This document shows, in pieces, positions 1 to 9,300 of a DNA stretch of 33,553 bases (within the stretch, counting starts at the first letter, position 1; every line of letters starts with the position of its first letter). The notes below the pieces were generated by a model. It saw only the letters and a list, made by a program, of their open reading frames with translations, did not search any database and was not told where the DNA came from. This DNA is from Lachnospiraceae bacterium (lineage in GTDB: Bacteria > Bacillota > Clostridia > Lachnospirales > Lachnospiraceae): NCBI GenBank assembly GCA_017483735.1, contig JAFUVF010000045.1, forward strand, positions 1 through 33,553, in the 5' to 3' direction. A program made the position numbers and the translations under genes.

Positions 1-283
1 GAAGGCATTGGCGACAATGAGTATAGAGGCAAAGGAGGCGGTAGAGTCAATGTATAAGGCGAACTCGGATTATATGGAGAAGTATCTTGCGGAAGCGCAT
101 GAGAAATTTGTGCTTGATAAGCTTACTTTGGAAAATGCGCTCAAGAAGGCAAATACCGCACTTTCAGAGGCACAGGCTGAAATTTTGGAAGAAAGAGCAA
201 AAAATAGAATGTCAGAATTAACAATCTCACAAAAGGATAAAGAGATAGAAGAATTAAAAAGACAACTTGAAATGAAAGTATGA
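1..283 (+). CDS. C-terminal part of an unidentified coiled-coil protein (5' end outside window)
   Basis: The reading frame is open from the window edge to a TGA at 281-283, so the start lies upstream; the TTG at 8 need not be the real start. The visible 90-odd residues are almost all charged and helical, rich in E, K, A and L, ending in a heptad-like stretch (KDKEIEELKRQLEMKV), which predicts a coiled coil. The tail, together with the fragment just downstream in the same frame, resembles the variable C-termini of Rpn/PD-(D/E)XK putative transposase-nucleases that are common in Lachnospiraceae. That is a resemblance only, because no catalytic residues lie in the window. Confidence 0.5.
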   Translation, partial: KALATMSIEAKEAVESMYKANSDYMEKYLAEAHEKFVLDKLTLENALKKANTALSEAQAEILEERAKNRMSELTISQKDKEIEELKRQLEMKV

Positions 284-487
284 TACCTTTATAGCGAGGC
301 ACAGGATTTTTCGACGAGGATAAAGGAGAAGCGGATGGGACAGCTTTTTGAGAATTTTGAACCCTATGATGTGCAGGCAACAAGGGCTGAGGCAAGGGCA
401 TTAGGAGTTGAAGAGTGCAGAGAAGACTACAGGCACTTATACATATCGTCCATTATGAGCTCACTGAAAAATGCCCTTCGGTTGTAG
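284..487 (+). pseudogene. In-frame remnant after the first stop, resembling an Rpn-family C-terminus
   Basis: After the TGA at 281-283 the same frame continues without a stop to a TAG at 485-487. It contains an ATG at 335 and the residues MGQLFENFEPYDVQATRAEA. The phrase KRMGxLFEN followed by RAEARA looks like the C-terminal tail of PD-(D/E)XK (Rpn) family proteins. The last 60 bases run through the 3' end of fliB on the other strand. No ribosome binding site of normal quality precedes the ATG. I read it as a decayed gene end, or as a tail cut off by the stop, not as a functional 50-residue gene. Confidence is low. Confidence 0.3.
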
Positions 488-1539
488 ACAGAGATCAGCC
501 TTGCTTTCTCGCTTGAAGTGAGGCTTTTGTGTTCGTTTTCATAAATAACTTCAAGCATAAAAACCATATTCATATGTATGATACCCATAAGGATATTCCT
601 GCGGAAGCTGTAATCCTCATAGGTTTTAAAGTAATATTGATACAGATAGTAGATAAGATATGCGGCAAGATGCCTTAAAAGATATGGATATTTTGAAAGA
701 AGCCCTCTTGCCATATTCGCCCATTTATCCTCAGCATACAGTATATGCTCATATTTGTCGTAATAGTGGCGGCAAAGCTTATACAATGTATTTTGTGTAG
801 TTTTAAGCCTGTCGCCGTAAAATCTCGTATACATCAGCTTTTCAAGAGTTTTTGCGGGAAACGGGAAAAGCCTTAAGTCCTCGGAGGAGGTGTCGGTATT
901 CATACAAAATGCAAAAGCTTCAAAGGGATTTTCGGTTAAATAACCGGTATCTCCATTTATGAAAGCCTCCTGTGCAAGCTCCGCATAGCGCTTCATATGG
1001 TTAAGTGTATTCGTTAAAGCATTTAAGTCTTTTACCTCGTACAGAGCCTGTATCATCATTTTCCTTGTATTGTCAAGCGCATGCAGAAAATCCGCATCAT
1101 CATTCGTTCCGCAGGGCTTTGAGCCCGCTTCATCCTCATATTCATTAAGATACATATTTTCAAATTCGGACAAAAACATTTCCGCTCCGTGCAGACAGGA
1201 AAGGTCTATATATCTTTCCTCAAACTCGCCATAATTTCTGTAGAAGCGGGGATAATCCCTGCATGCCTGCGGAATAAAGTCATGCCCCTTTTTTATCTGG
1301 AGAGTGCATAGCCTATCCTTATTGCGGAACGGGCAGGTCTTTGAATTGGGATTAAATACATAATTTGAACCTATTATCGAATATGCGGAGAGCTTGAGCC
1401 CCAGCACTCCATTTTCGTTTGAAAAGCGCACAAAGTCATCCTTATTGATAGGGATCTGCCAGCCGTGACAGCAGTTTTCGCTGCATTCGGAGGCAGTGCA
1501 TTTGAAATTTTTGTGGAAGGAGATTTCACGTATTTTCAT
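427..1539 (-). CDS. fliB: Flagellin lysine-N-methylase (FliB family)
   Basis: FliB proteins methylate lysine side chains of flagellin. The 370-residue product has the family's N-terminal cysteine cluster: C14, C19, C23 and C24 in CTASECSENCCHGW, then C69, C78, C93 in a CRDYPRF context and C115. These cysteines are expected to hold an iron-sulfur or similar metal centre. Length and N-terminus (MKIREISFHKNFKC) fit the family. It is the last gene of a minus-strand run with azlD (9-bp gap) and azlC. No clear Shine-Dalgarno sequence precedes its ATG, which suggests coupling to azlD. A giant flagellin, its plausible substrate, is encoded 5 kb away on the other strand. The family call is firm; the actual substrate is inferred. 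Confidence 0.88.
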   Translation of the reverse strand: MKIREISFHKNFKCTASECSENCCHGWQIPINKDDFVRFSNENGVLGLKLSAYSIIGSNYVFNPNSKTCPFRNKDRLCTLQIKKGHDFIPQACRDYPRFYRNYGEFEERYIDLSCLHGAEMFLSEFENMYLNEYEDEAGSKPCGTNDDADFLHALDNTRKMMIQALYEVKDLNALTNTLNHMKRYAELAQEAFINGDTGYLTENPFEAFAFCMNTDTSSEDLRLFPFPAKTLEKLMYTRFYGDRLKTTQNTLYKLCRHYYDKYEHILYAEDKWANMARGLLSKYPYLLRHLAAYLIYYLYQYYFKTYEDYSFRRNILMGIIHMNMVFMLEVIYENEHKSLTSSEKARLISVYNRRAFFSELIMDDMYKCL

Positions 1540-1548
1540 TATATAATG

Positions 1549-1854
1549 TCATAGAATCTTATCCAAAATATAGACAATCACGCTCACGGCTATAGCCACG
1601 GGGAATAATCCGAGCCCGCAGTACGCCATGATTATTCCTATTATGAGCGCTGCGATGCCGGATATGGGATTTGCCCCCGCATTCATTATAGCGGGAAACA
1701 GCATTACCGAGAGGGTTACGTAGGGCACATAGTACAGGAAGGAGCGTATTGTTTTATTTGTAATCTTTTTCCGTATAAGCGTAAGGGGCAGCACTCTTAT
1801 CAGATAGGATACCCCGAACATTATCAATATGTATATATAGATATTATGCTTCAT
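1549..1854 (-). CDS. azlD: AzlD family branched-chain amino acid transport subunit
   Basis: This small membrane protein of 101 residues has about four hydrophobic segments and the length and layout of AzlD (VSYLIRVLPLTLIRKKI near the N-terminus, then PYVTLSVMLFPAI). AzlD works with AzlC in export of branched-chain amino acids and their analogues. The gene starts 3 bp after azlC, and the SD AGGAGG lies within the last azlC codons, so the two are translationally linked. Nothing looks broken. The substrate is taken from the family and cannot be read from the sequence. Confidence 0.88.
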   Translation of the reverse strand: MKHNIYIYILIMFGVSYLIRVLPLTLIRKKITNKTIRSFLYYVPYVTLSVMLFPAIMNAGANPISGIAALIIGIIMAYCGLGLFPVAIAVSVIVYILDKIL

Positions 1855-1857
1855 TTT

Positions 1858-2604
1858 CTATGCCTCCTGTGTCGCTTCGGCTGCGGTATTATCTTCAACC
1901 GGGAAAAATATCGCCGCAAGAAGCGAGAGCGCCACGGTAAGTATTATTATCCTTGTGCCCTCGGAAAGCGTCCTGACTACGGGGGCTATTGAGAAGGCAA
2001 AGCTTAGCGCAAAGGAAAGAATTATCAGCCCTGCAATGACCCGGTTCTTTTTTGCGGGGGGAATGATGATAGCAAGGAACATTCCGTAGAGACATACCCC
2101 AAGAGCCTTTGCAATATCGTCGGGAAGGAGGCTGTCCATCATAACCCCGAAGGCTGTGCCGAGCGCCCATGAGGGACCGGCTACCGCCGCCATACCGTAG
2201 GTGTAGAAGGGGTTGAGATTTCCGGGAACGGTTACTGAAGCCGCAAATATTTCATCCGTGATATAGTGGGCTATGAAAAATCTGTGGAAGAATTTCATTT
2301 TTTCATCCAGCTTTTGCGACAGCGCAGTGCTCATAAGCATATATCTTGCGTTAATAACCAGGGTAATGAGAGCCATTTCAAGATACGGAGCGTCGGAGGC
2401 TATGACGGTAAAGCCCGCATATTCTCCGGCGGAAGCATTGCACAGCGCACTTGTTGCGGCGGCGAGGAATGCTGTGAGTCCGCTCTTTTTGGCCATTATC
2501 CCAAGGGCAAAGGACACCGCAAAATACCCAAGCCCTATGGGTATTCCCATTTTAAGTCCCTTTATGAACCAGATTTTGTTGTCGCTTTTTTTACCCATAC
2601 CCAC
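1858..2604 (-). CDS. azlC: AzlC family branched-chain amino acid exporter
   Basis: The 248-residue polytopic membrane protein contains the AzlC signature region (GIPIGLGYFAVSFALGIMAK, then SALCNASAGEYAG and INARYMLMS), which forms the transport domain paired with AzlD. The GTG start at 2604 is 8 bp behind AAGGTG; an ATG six bases further in is also possible. It is the first gene of the azlC-azlD-fliB run. A minus-strand extended -10 promoter lies directly upstream, back to back with the promoter of the ABC exporter. The family is clear; the exact amino acid exported is unknown. Confidence 0.9.
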   Translation of the reverse strand: MGMGKKSDNKIWFIKGLKMGIPIGLGYFAVSFALGIMAKKSGLTAFLAAATSALCNASAGEYAGFTVIASDAPYLEMALITLVINARYMLMSTALSQKLDEKMKFFHRFFIAHYITDEIFAASVTVPGNLNPFYTYGMAAVAGPSWALGTAFGVMMDSLLPDDIAKALGVCLYGMFLAIIIPPAKKNRVIAGLIILSFALSFAFSIAPVVRTLSEGTRIIILTVALSLLAAIFFPVEDNTAAEATQEA

Positions 2605-2637
2605 GTATATTACACCTTAATTTTTGATACAGCAAGT

Positions 2638-2646
2638 ATTATAACA
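2638..2646 (-). promoter_or_regulatory. Extended -10 promoter for azlC-azlD-fliB
   Basis: Read on the minus strand, TGT directly followed by TATAAT forms an extended -10 element. A weak -35 (ATAACA, 4 of 6 matches) lies 17 bp further upstream. The predicted transcript start is near 2631, giving a leader of about 27 nt before the azlC GTG. Confidence 0.55.
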
Positions 2647-2662
2647 AATGAATGAAGAAATG

Positions 2663-2671
2663 TGTTATAAT
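2663..2671 (+). promoter_or_regulatory. Extended -10 promoter for the ABC exporter pair
   Basis: TG at 2663-2664, one base, then TATAAT at 2666-2671. No good -35 is present, as is common for extended -10 promoters. Transcription would start near 2678, which places the in-frame ATG at 2648 outside the mRNA and favours the ATG at 2699. The element lies back to back with the azlC promoter. Confidence 0.6.
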
Positions 2672-2698
2672 TATTGCAATAAATACAGGCGGTTCGAT

Positions 2699-4459
2699 AT
2701 GCGGTTTTTGAAGATTCTAAAAAAATATTGGTTTTATGCGGTCATAGCCCCGCTTTTTATGCTGGGAGAGGCGGGAATGGATCTTTTGCAGCCTCGTCTT
2801 ATGGCAAAGATTGTGGATGAGGGAGTACTTGGTATCTCCAACAACGGAGTGGGGGATATAGGTCTGGTGATTTCTCTGGGCTTGCGCATGATACTCTTTG
2901 TCGTTCTGGGAGGACTGTCGGGCTTTCTGTGCGGTGTGTTTGCGAATATTGCAGCGCAAAATTTCGGGAATGATGTGCGGAAAGAGGTCTTCAAAAGAGT
3001 AATGTCATTATCCTTCGAGCAGACGGATGATTTTACCACAGGCTCCCTCATTACCAGAATAACAAACGATGTGACGCAGCTTCAAAACCTTGTCAGCATG
3101 TCCATACGAGGCTTCATACGCACCTTTGTGCTCTTTATAGGCGGTATAATATGTATGCTGTCGCTTAATCTTAATTTCGGGGTTGTGGTGGCGTGCGCCT
3201 TTCCGCTGATACTCATATGTGTAGTGTTCTTTCTGTCGAAGGCAAGTCCGAAGTTTACGGTATTGCAGAGTAAACTGGATACGCTCAACAATGTTATGCA
3301 GGAAAATATAAACGGTCAGAGGGTTGTGAAGGCGTATGTCAGGGAAAGCGCAGAGACAGAGAGGTTTGAGCATACCAACAAGGATCTGATAGACACGCAG
3401 CTTTCGGTGCTTCTATTGTTTTCATATATGACGCCCATAATGAACATCATAATGAATATCTCTGTCGTGGCGATCATAAAGGTGGGCGCAGTAAATGTGG
3501 AAAATATGGCGGCGACGCCGGGGGATGTAATGGCGGCGATAACCTACATATCGCAGATACTGGGAGCTATTACCCGGATGACAATGATATTCCAGTCCAT
3601 TTCAAGGGGAGCCGCATCGGGAAGAAGGCTTGATGAGGTGCTTGCAACGGACAGTCTCATAAGGGATGGAAATTATGACACATCTGTCAAAAATGGCACC
3701 GTGGAGAATCCCGCAGGAGCTTCCGTCGAATTTAAAAATGTATATTTCAAATACGAAAATGCGGCTGATATGATAATAAAGGACTTTTCCCTGAAAATAG
3801 AAGCGGGCGAAACCATAGGCATATTAGGCGCTACAGGCTCGGGAAAATCAAGCCTGGTAAACCTGATCCCGAGGTTTTATGATGTCTCTGAGGGAGCGGT
3901 ATATGTGGACGGTGTGGATGTTAAGGATTATCGCTTGTCGGATCTTCGTGCCATGGTTTCTACAGCGCTTCAAAACAGCGAGATTTTTTCTGCCACAATC
4001 AGGGAAAATATACTTATGGGAAGAGAGTCCGCCACGGATGACGAGGTGGCGGAGGCTTCACGGGTTGCGCAGGCATACGGCTTCATATCCGTAAAGGAAG
4101 ACGGAATGGATACAAAGGTCGCACAGAGGGGCAGAAGCCTCTCCGGCGGGCAGAAGCAGCGTGTGGCAATAAGCCGTGCAATATTAAAGAATGCGAGGAT
4201 ACTCATATTTGATGATGCCACAAGCGCTCTGGATTTAAAGACCGAGAAGGAGCTGTATGAGGCATTGGACAAATACAAGCCCGGACAGACGAGAATAATA
4301 ATCGCACAGAGAATTGCATCCGTAATGAATGCGGACAGGATTGCCGTCATAGACAACGGGGAGCTTGTGGCGGCAGGAAGCCATGCAGAGCTTATGGAAA
4401 GCAGCCCGGAATACAGGGATATATATGATTCACAGCTCGGGGAAGCAAACGGGGAATAG
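2699..4459 (+). CDS. ABC exporter half-transporter with degenerate ATP-site residues (subunit A)
   Basis: This is a half-transporter of 586 residues: an N-terminal six-helix exporter domain (about residues 1-310) and a C-terminal ATPase domain. The Walker A (GATGSGKSS, about 377) and signature (LSGGQKQR) are intact. The residue after the Walker B aspartate is Asp instead of the catalytic Glu (IFDDATSALD, about 504), and the H-loop histidine is Gln (IIIAQRIAS, about 535). This pattern is typical of the degenerate partner in heterodimeric exporters such as BmrCD and TM287/288. I chose the ATG at 2699 because the likely promoter -10 at 2666 overlaps the longer reading frame that begins at 2648. 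The second half follows 6 bp downstream. Substrate unknown; multidrug, lipid or peptide are all possible. Confidence 0.9.
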   Translation: MRFLKILKKYWFYAVIAPLFMLGEAGMDLLQPRLMAKIVDEGVLGISNNGVGDIGLVISLGLRMILFVVLGGLSGFLCGVFANIAAQNFGNDVRKEVFKRVMSLSFEQTDDFTTGSLITRITNDVTQLQNLVSMSIRGFIRTFVLFIGGIICMLSLNLNFGVVVACAFPLILICVVFFLSKASPKFTVLQSKLDTLNNVMQENINGQRVVKAYVRESAETERFEHTNKDLIDTQLSVLLLFSYMTPIMNIIMNISVVAIIKVGAVNVENMAATPGDVMAAITYISQILGAITRMTMIFQSISRGAASGRRLDEVLATDSLIRDGNYDTSVKNGTVENPAGASVEFKNVYFKYENAADMIIKDFSLKIEAGETIGILGATGSGKSSLVNLIPRFYDVSEGAVYVDGVDVKDYRLSDLRAMVSTALQNSEIFSATIRENILMGRESATDDEVAEASRVAQAYGFISVKEDGMDTKVAQRGRSLSGGQKQRVAISRAILKNARILIFDDATSALDLKTEKELYEALDKYKPGQTRIIIAQRIASVMNADRIAVIDNGELVAAGSHAELMESSPEYRDIYDSQLGEANGE

Positions 4460-4465
4460 AAGCTT

Positions 4466-6295
4466 ATGGCAGAGCAGAAAAGAGAACAGCCTGATATGAG
4501 AAATATGGGCATAAAGGTGCCCGGCATGAGAGGTCAGAGGAACCGCAATGAGGTCGAGAAGGCAAAGAATGTCAGAGGAACCTTTGTGCGTCTTGTGGGA
4601 TTTTTTAAGGATGAGCTTAAAAGCGTCATAGCGCTTTTTGTAATCGTCCTTATTTCTGTCGTCTGCAATGTGTATGCGCCTAAGCTTCAAAGCAATGCCA
4701 TAGATACAATAGCATCGGGCGAGTATCACAGGCTTTCAGGGATACTTGCAATGATGCTTGCCATGTACGGGATAATGAGCCTTATGAGTCTCTTTCAGGG
4801 CAGGGGCTCGGCGCTTTTATCCCAGAGTGTGGTCAGGCGCATGAGGGAGGAGCTCTTTAGAAAAATCGTAAACCTCCCGGTGGGGTATCTGGACAGCCAC
4901 AGCCACGGCGACGTGATGAGCCGCATGACCAATGATGTCGAGAATATTTCAAACACTATATCCCAGTCCATGAACTCGCTGTTTTCGGGTATTTTTACCA
5001 TATTGGGAACGGTATTTATGATGCTTACTTTATCGCCGAAGCTTGCCCTCCTTTCCATGAGCACGGTCATATTTACAATTCTTACGACCAAGGCATTGTC
5101 ACAGCTTATGCGGAAATTCTACGTAAAGAAGCAGGTGCTTCTGGGTAATATAAACGGTACCGTTGAGGAGATGGTAGGCGGCTACAGGACGGTGGTGGCA
5201 TATGGCAGGCAGGACAAGGTCATTGAGGATTTTGACAGAACCTCGGATGAGCTTACAAGAGCAGGAATAATAGCTGAAATTCTCGCAGGCTCCATGGGAC
5301 CGCTTATGAATGTCATAAACAATGTGGGCTTTGTGATAATCGCAGCCTTCGGAGGATATTTTGCGATAAAGGGACAGATATCCATAGGCGTAATCTCTGC
5401 ATTCATAGTCTATGCAAAGCAGTTCGGAAGACCCATAGACGAGCTGGCGCAGGTCTACGGGCAGATACAGACGGCGATAGCCGGCGCAGAGAGAGTGTTT
5501 GCTATCCTTGATGAGAGGGATGAGGACAGAAGCGGAAATGAAAATATGGAGCGGGCAAGGGGCGTAATAAGCTTCAGAAATGTGGATTTTTCTTATGTTC
5601 CGGGCGAGAAGGTAATACAGGATTTTAATCTGGAGGTTTCCGCAGGTCAGAAGATTGCCCTTGTGGGAGCCACAGGCTCAGGCAAGACAACGATAGTCAA
5701 TCTCTTAATGCGCTTCTACAATGCAGATGGGGGAGAGATACTCATAGACGGTGTAAACATAAGGGATATAGATTGTGACGAGCTTAGAAGGAATACGGCG
5801 ATAGTTCTGCAGGAGACGGTGCTTTTCTCGGATACCGTGAGGGGAAATATAAAATATTCAAACAAGGCTGCCACGGATGAGGAGATGCGGAGTGCGGCGA
5901 AGCTTTCCAACTGTCACGATATGATAATACATTTGAAGGAGGGATATGATACCTTCCTGTCGGGAGGCGGCGCAAATCTTTCTCAGGGACAGAGGCAGCT
6001 TCTCACAATAGCCAGAGCGTTTCTTGCAAAGCCGAAAATACTTATTCTTGATGAGGCCACATCCTCTGTAGACACAAGGACGGAGAAGCGTATACAGGAT
6101 GCCATGGTTAAGCTTATGGAGAACAGGACGAGCTTGATTATCGCCCACAGGCTCTCCACCATAAAGGATGCGGATGTGATTGTGGTAATGGATAAGGGAA
6201 GAATAGTGGAAAAGGGAAATCATGGAGAGCTCTTAAAAAGGCAGGGCAGATATTACGAGCTGTATATGACGCAGTTCGCCGGACAGAGCACATAA
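4466..6295 (+). CDS. ABC exporter half-transporter with canonical ATP-site residues (subunit B)
   Basis: This 609-residue half-transporter is the partner of the preceding gene, starting 6 bp after its stop. It has a charged N-terminal extension of about 40 residues, a six-helix exporter domain and an ATPase domain with Walker A GATGSGKTT, signature LSQGQRQL (Gln in place of the usual second Gly), Walker B LILDEATSSVD with the catalytic Glu, and the H-loop His in IIAHRLST. The canonical catalytic residues here complement the degenerate ones in subunit A, so the complex should have one hydrolysing site and one regulatory site. No GC-rich terminator is visible between this gene and the flagellin promoter. 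Confidence 0.9.
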   Translation: MAEQKREQPDMRNMGIKVPGMRGQRNRNEVEKAKNVRGTFVRLVGFFKDELKSVIALFVIVLISVVCNVYAPKLQSNAIDTIASGEYHRLSGILAMMLAMYGIMSLMSLFQGRGSALLSQSVVRRMREELFRKIVNLPVGYLDSHSHGDVMSRMTNDVENISNTISQSMNSLFSGIFTILGTVFMMLTLSPKLALLSMSTVIFTILTTKALSQLMRKFYVKKQVLLGNINGTVEEMVGGYRTVVAYGRQDKVIEDFDRTSDELTRAGIIAEILAGSMGPLMNVINNVGFVIIAAFGGYFAIKGQISIGVISAFIVYAKQFGRPIDELAQVYGQIQTAIAGAERVFAILDERDEDRSGNENMERARGVISFRNVDFSYVPGEKVIQDFNLEVSAGQKIALVGATGSGKTTIVNLLMRFYNADGGEILIDGVNIRDIDCDELRRNTAIVLQETVLFSDTVRGNIKYSNKAATDEEMRSAAKLSNCHDMIIHLKEGYDTFLSGGGANLSQGQRQLLTIARAFLAKPKILILDEATSSVDTRTEKRIQDAMVKLMENRTSLIIAHRLSTIKDADVIVVMDKGRIVEKGNHGELLKRQGRYYELYMTQFAGQST

Positions 6296-6330
6296 TAAAT
6301 AGCATATGTATTTATATATAATATATGTGT

Positions 6331-6357
6331 TATAATATTATTGTATGTGACCGATAT
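6331..6357 (+). promoter_or_regulatory. Sigma-28 (FliA/SigD) type flagellin promoter
   Basis: The -10 box ACCGATAT at 6350-6357 matches the Bacillus SigD consensus GCCGATAT at 7 of 8 positions. Exactly 15 bp upstream, TATA at 6331-6334 matches the TAAA -35 at 3 of 4. Predicted transcription start is near 6363, about 29 nt before the flagellin ATG. A housekeeping-type extended -10 (TG, one base, TATAAT at 6331-6336) overlaps the same spot and could give basal transcription. Confidence 0.7.
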
Positions 6358-6391
6358 ATATAATGTCTGTTTATGGCTCACGGAGGAGCAA

Positions 6392-9300
6392 ATGATATCG
6401 ATAGCGCACAATCTGGCTGCGTTGAACACGCAGAACCAGTTTAAGGTAAATGAAAATAAAAAGAAGAAGTCTATGGAGAAGCTCTCATCCGGCTACCGCA
6501 TAAACAGGGCGGCGGATGATGCGGCAGGTCTTGCCATTTCACAGAAATTACGGCGTCAGATAAGAGGCTTGAATCAGGGAACAAAGAATGCACAGGACGG
6601 AGTAAGCTGGGTGCAGATAGGCGACGGCGCCCTGAACGAGGTGGATGATATGCTCCACAGGATGACGGAGCTTTCCGTCCAGTCCCTGAATGATACATAT
6701 ACTGCCGAGGATCGTGCGTATATGCAGGCTGAGTTCGACAAGCTGCAGTCAGAGATCGATCATGTCACACACAGCGCTACCTTTAACGAGAAGCATATAT
6801 TCAGGGATCACGAGACCACCTATTACCAGTGTGAGGGGAATGCAATCTGGGAAAATGCCGAGCTTCATTCGGTGCATGTTCCCAAAAACACCCTTATTGT
6901 GGAATATACTATGGATGAAGAAAGTCCCAAGAAGCAGGTGGAAATAGAGATTCCAGAGGGCGAGTACACCACGCAGGAGCTGGCGGATGAGATTGAGGAT
7001 GCGCTCATTGCCTCCGGCGCTGCGGATGATGGACTGTATTTTGAACTGACGGGCAAGGGCAATTTCAATATGAATCTTGAGGGCGGGATTCATATAGGCG
7101 ATATCTCCGGTGGGCTCTCTTATCTTATGTACGACATGTACGAGGGCGGAGCCGTGGGAGCGCTCATTGGAACGACGGTGTTCCCTACAGAGGACTCAAG
7201 GCTCCATATTACCTCCGGAAGAAATGATAATATGACCTTTAATGTGGAGGATTTCGACGGGCATAGTTCCACGGTTTCACTCACTCTTGAACCGGGAGAC
7301 TATACGAGAAACCAGCTCATAGACCTTCTAAATGACAAGCTTAGCGGAACCACAATCAGAGCATCCAAGCACGGAACAGGTATAATGCTTGGCAGTGATG
7401 ATGCAATAATTTCCAAGTTCAAGGGTAATATGTTTCAGATAGACGGAAGTCTGTATACCTCAGTTTTCTATGACAATATCAATTATGGGGAAGTGAGTTT
7501 ATCCCCCGGCGTGTTTACCGGAGGCAATGTGCTTTTGACATCAAACACCACTCCTCCGGATACGGAGCATCAGCAATATGACATAAAGGCGGGAGTAAAT
7601 GACAGCCTTACCTTCAAGGCAAACGGAGCGGAGAATGCTGTGACTATAAGTATTCCGGAGGGAAGATACAGTAACACCGGTATGGTGGAGAAGCTGAATG
7701 AGCTTTTTAATTCAAACAATCTCGACCTTACTGCAACAACGAATCCCGGTGTTACAGCTTCGGGTCGTACCTTTTCGGGGATTACGATTACCTCAAAGTT
7801 AAAGGGCGCAGGCAGCAGTGTAGGATTGGACTCTGCAAGCAGTGCATATGACACGCTTTTTGTAAAAAGAGAATACAATGTATATGCAAATGACGCAGTG
7901 CTCACTAATGAGACTACCGAGGACAGAACGGCATCCTTTACCGGTGGAAAGCCTTTTTTGGGAAGAAGCGGATATACATATGAAAATCTGCCTCTTACAA
8001 TAACTGCGGGCTCAAATGACAAATTTAATATAAATGTGAACGGCAACGCATATACAGTACAGCTGGATGCGGGAACCTACTCCAATGTGGGAAGTATAGT
8101 TTCAGCTATTCAGAATAAGCTGGATTCATCCGCAACATTGGGAGATTATGCTGGCAAGCTGCAGGTAAGCAGTACGAGTAACGGTACATATTCCGGTATG
8201 ATAAGGATAGAGGCAAGGGACGGAAGCGGTGTGTCAAATATATCCGCCTCTGCGGTATCGGGGAACGCCGGGTATAAGGACATTTTTACCACCTCCATAA
8301 ACGTGACGGAAAGAGTCGTATCCGGGGAGAGCTATACAACCGAAAAAACCTTTCCCAACCCCACTAGCATTTCTCCGGGAGAAAACACCATTACCGTGAC
8401 TTCTACAGACGGAAGGGTAAGCTATGACATAACGCTCCCCACAGGGGATGGTATTACCCATGATCAGATAAGGGATGCGGTAAATGCATCCACGGATGTG
8501 TCTCAGGAATTTGACAATAGATTTACCGGAGGAGGGACGTACTCCGGAAATAATAATACGGTTACTTCCAGCGGAAGGCCAAACGGAAATACGACAGTCA
8601 CACCGGCATCCTATTCAAGTACGGGAACTACCACGGGGGCTGCCGAGGGATTTGTGGGCGATAACGTAAATACTCCTGCAAAGGTTACTGTTGCGCTTAA
8701 GGCATCCTTTACTCCGGGGGATGGAACTGACGGAGTCGGGATAACCCTAAACGGAGTTACAAAGAATTTTACCTTTGACCACATCACATATACTCCCGCA
8801 ACCTTTGCTGCTGCACTCCAGAGTAAGATTGACGAGGCATACGGCACGAATTACGGCGGTGCCACCGTGACTGCAAGCGGAAACGATATTGTGATAACCT
8901 CCAGACTTAATCTGCCCGGAGGCGGTGAGGGTTACGGCAGTGAGACCAATATAAGTCTAGGAAACAGTACCAGCAGTCTGTTGACTGAGTTAAATACTGC
9001 CAGAACCAACGCCTATGTAAATACGAGTAGGGCTCTTAATTCAAGTATAACAATTACGTCAGGCGTAAACGACACCTTTAACTATACATACAACGGAGCG
9101 CAAAAGAGCGTTACACTGAATGCGGGAACCTATGACCGCCAGAGCTTTGCTCAAATGCTTGATACAAAGCTTGAGGGTACAGGGGTGTCTGCAAGCGTTT
9201 CAGGTACGGCTCTTAAATTGCAAACGGACAATGCAGGTTCGCAGTACAGCATAAATTACAGCTCCTCAAATGGCGGGAACTCTGCAGAGGCGCTATTTGG

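Noticed and set aside
6341..6391. Upstream extension of the flagellin gene
   Set aside because: The extra codons lie before the predicted sigma-28 transcript start, have no SD, and the flagellin core begins at the ATG behind GGAGGA.
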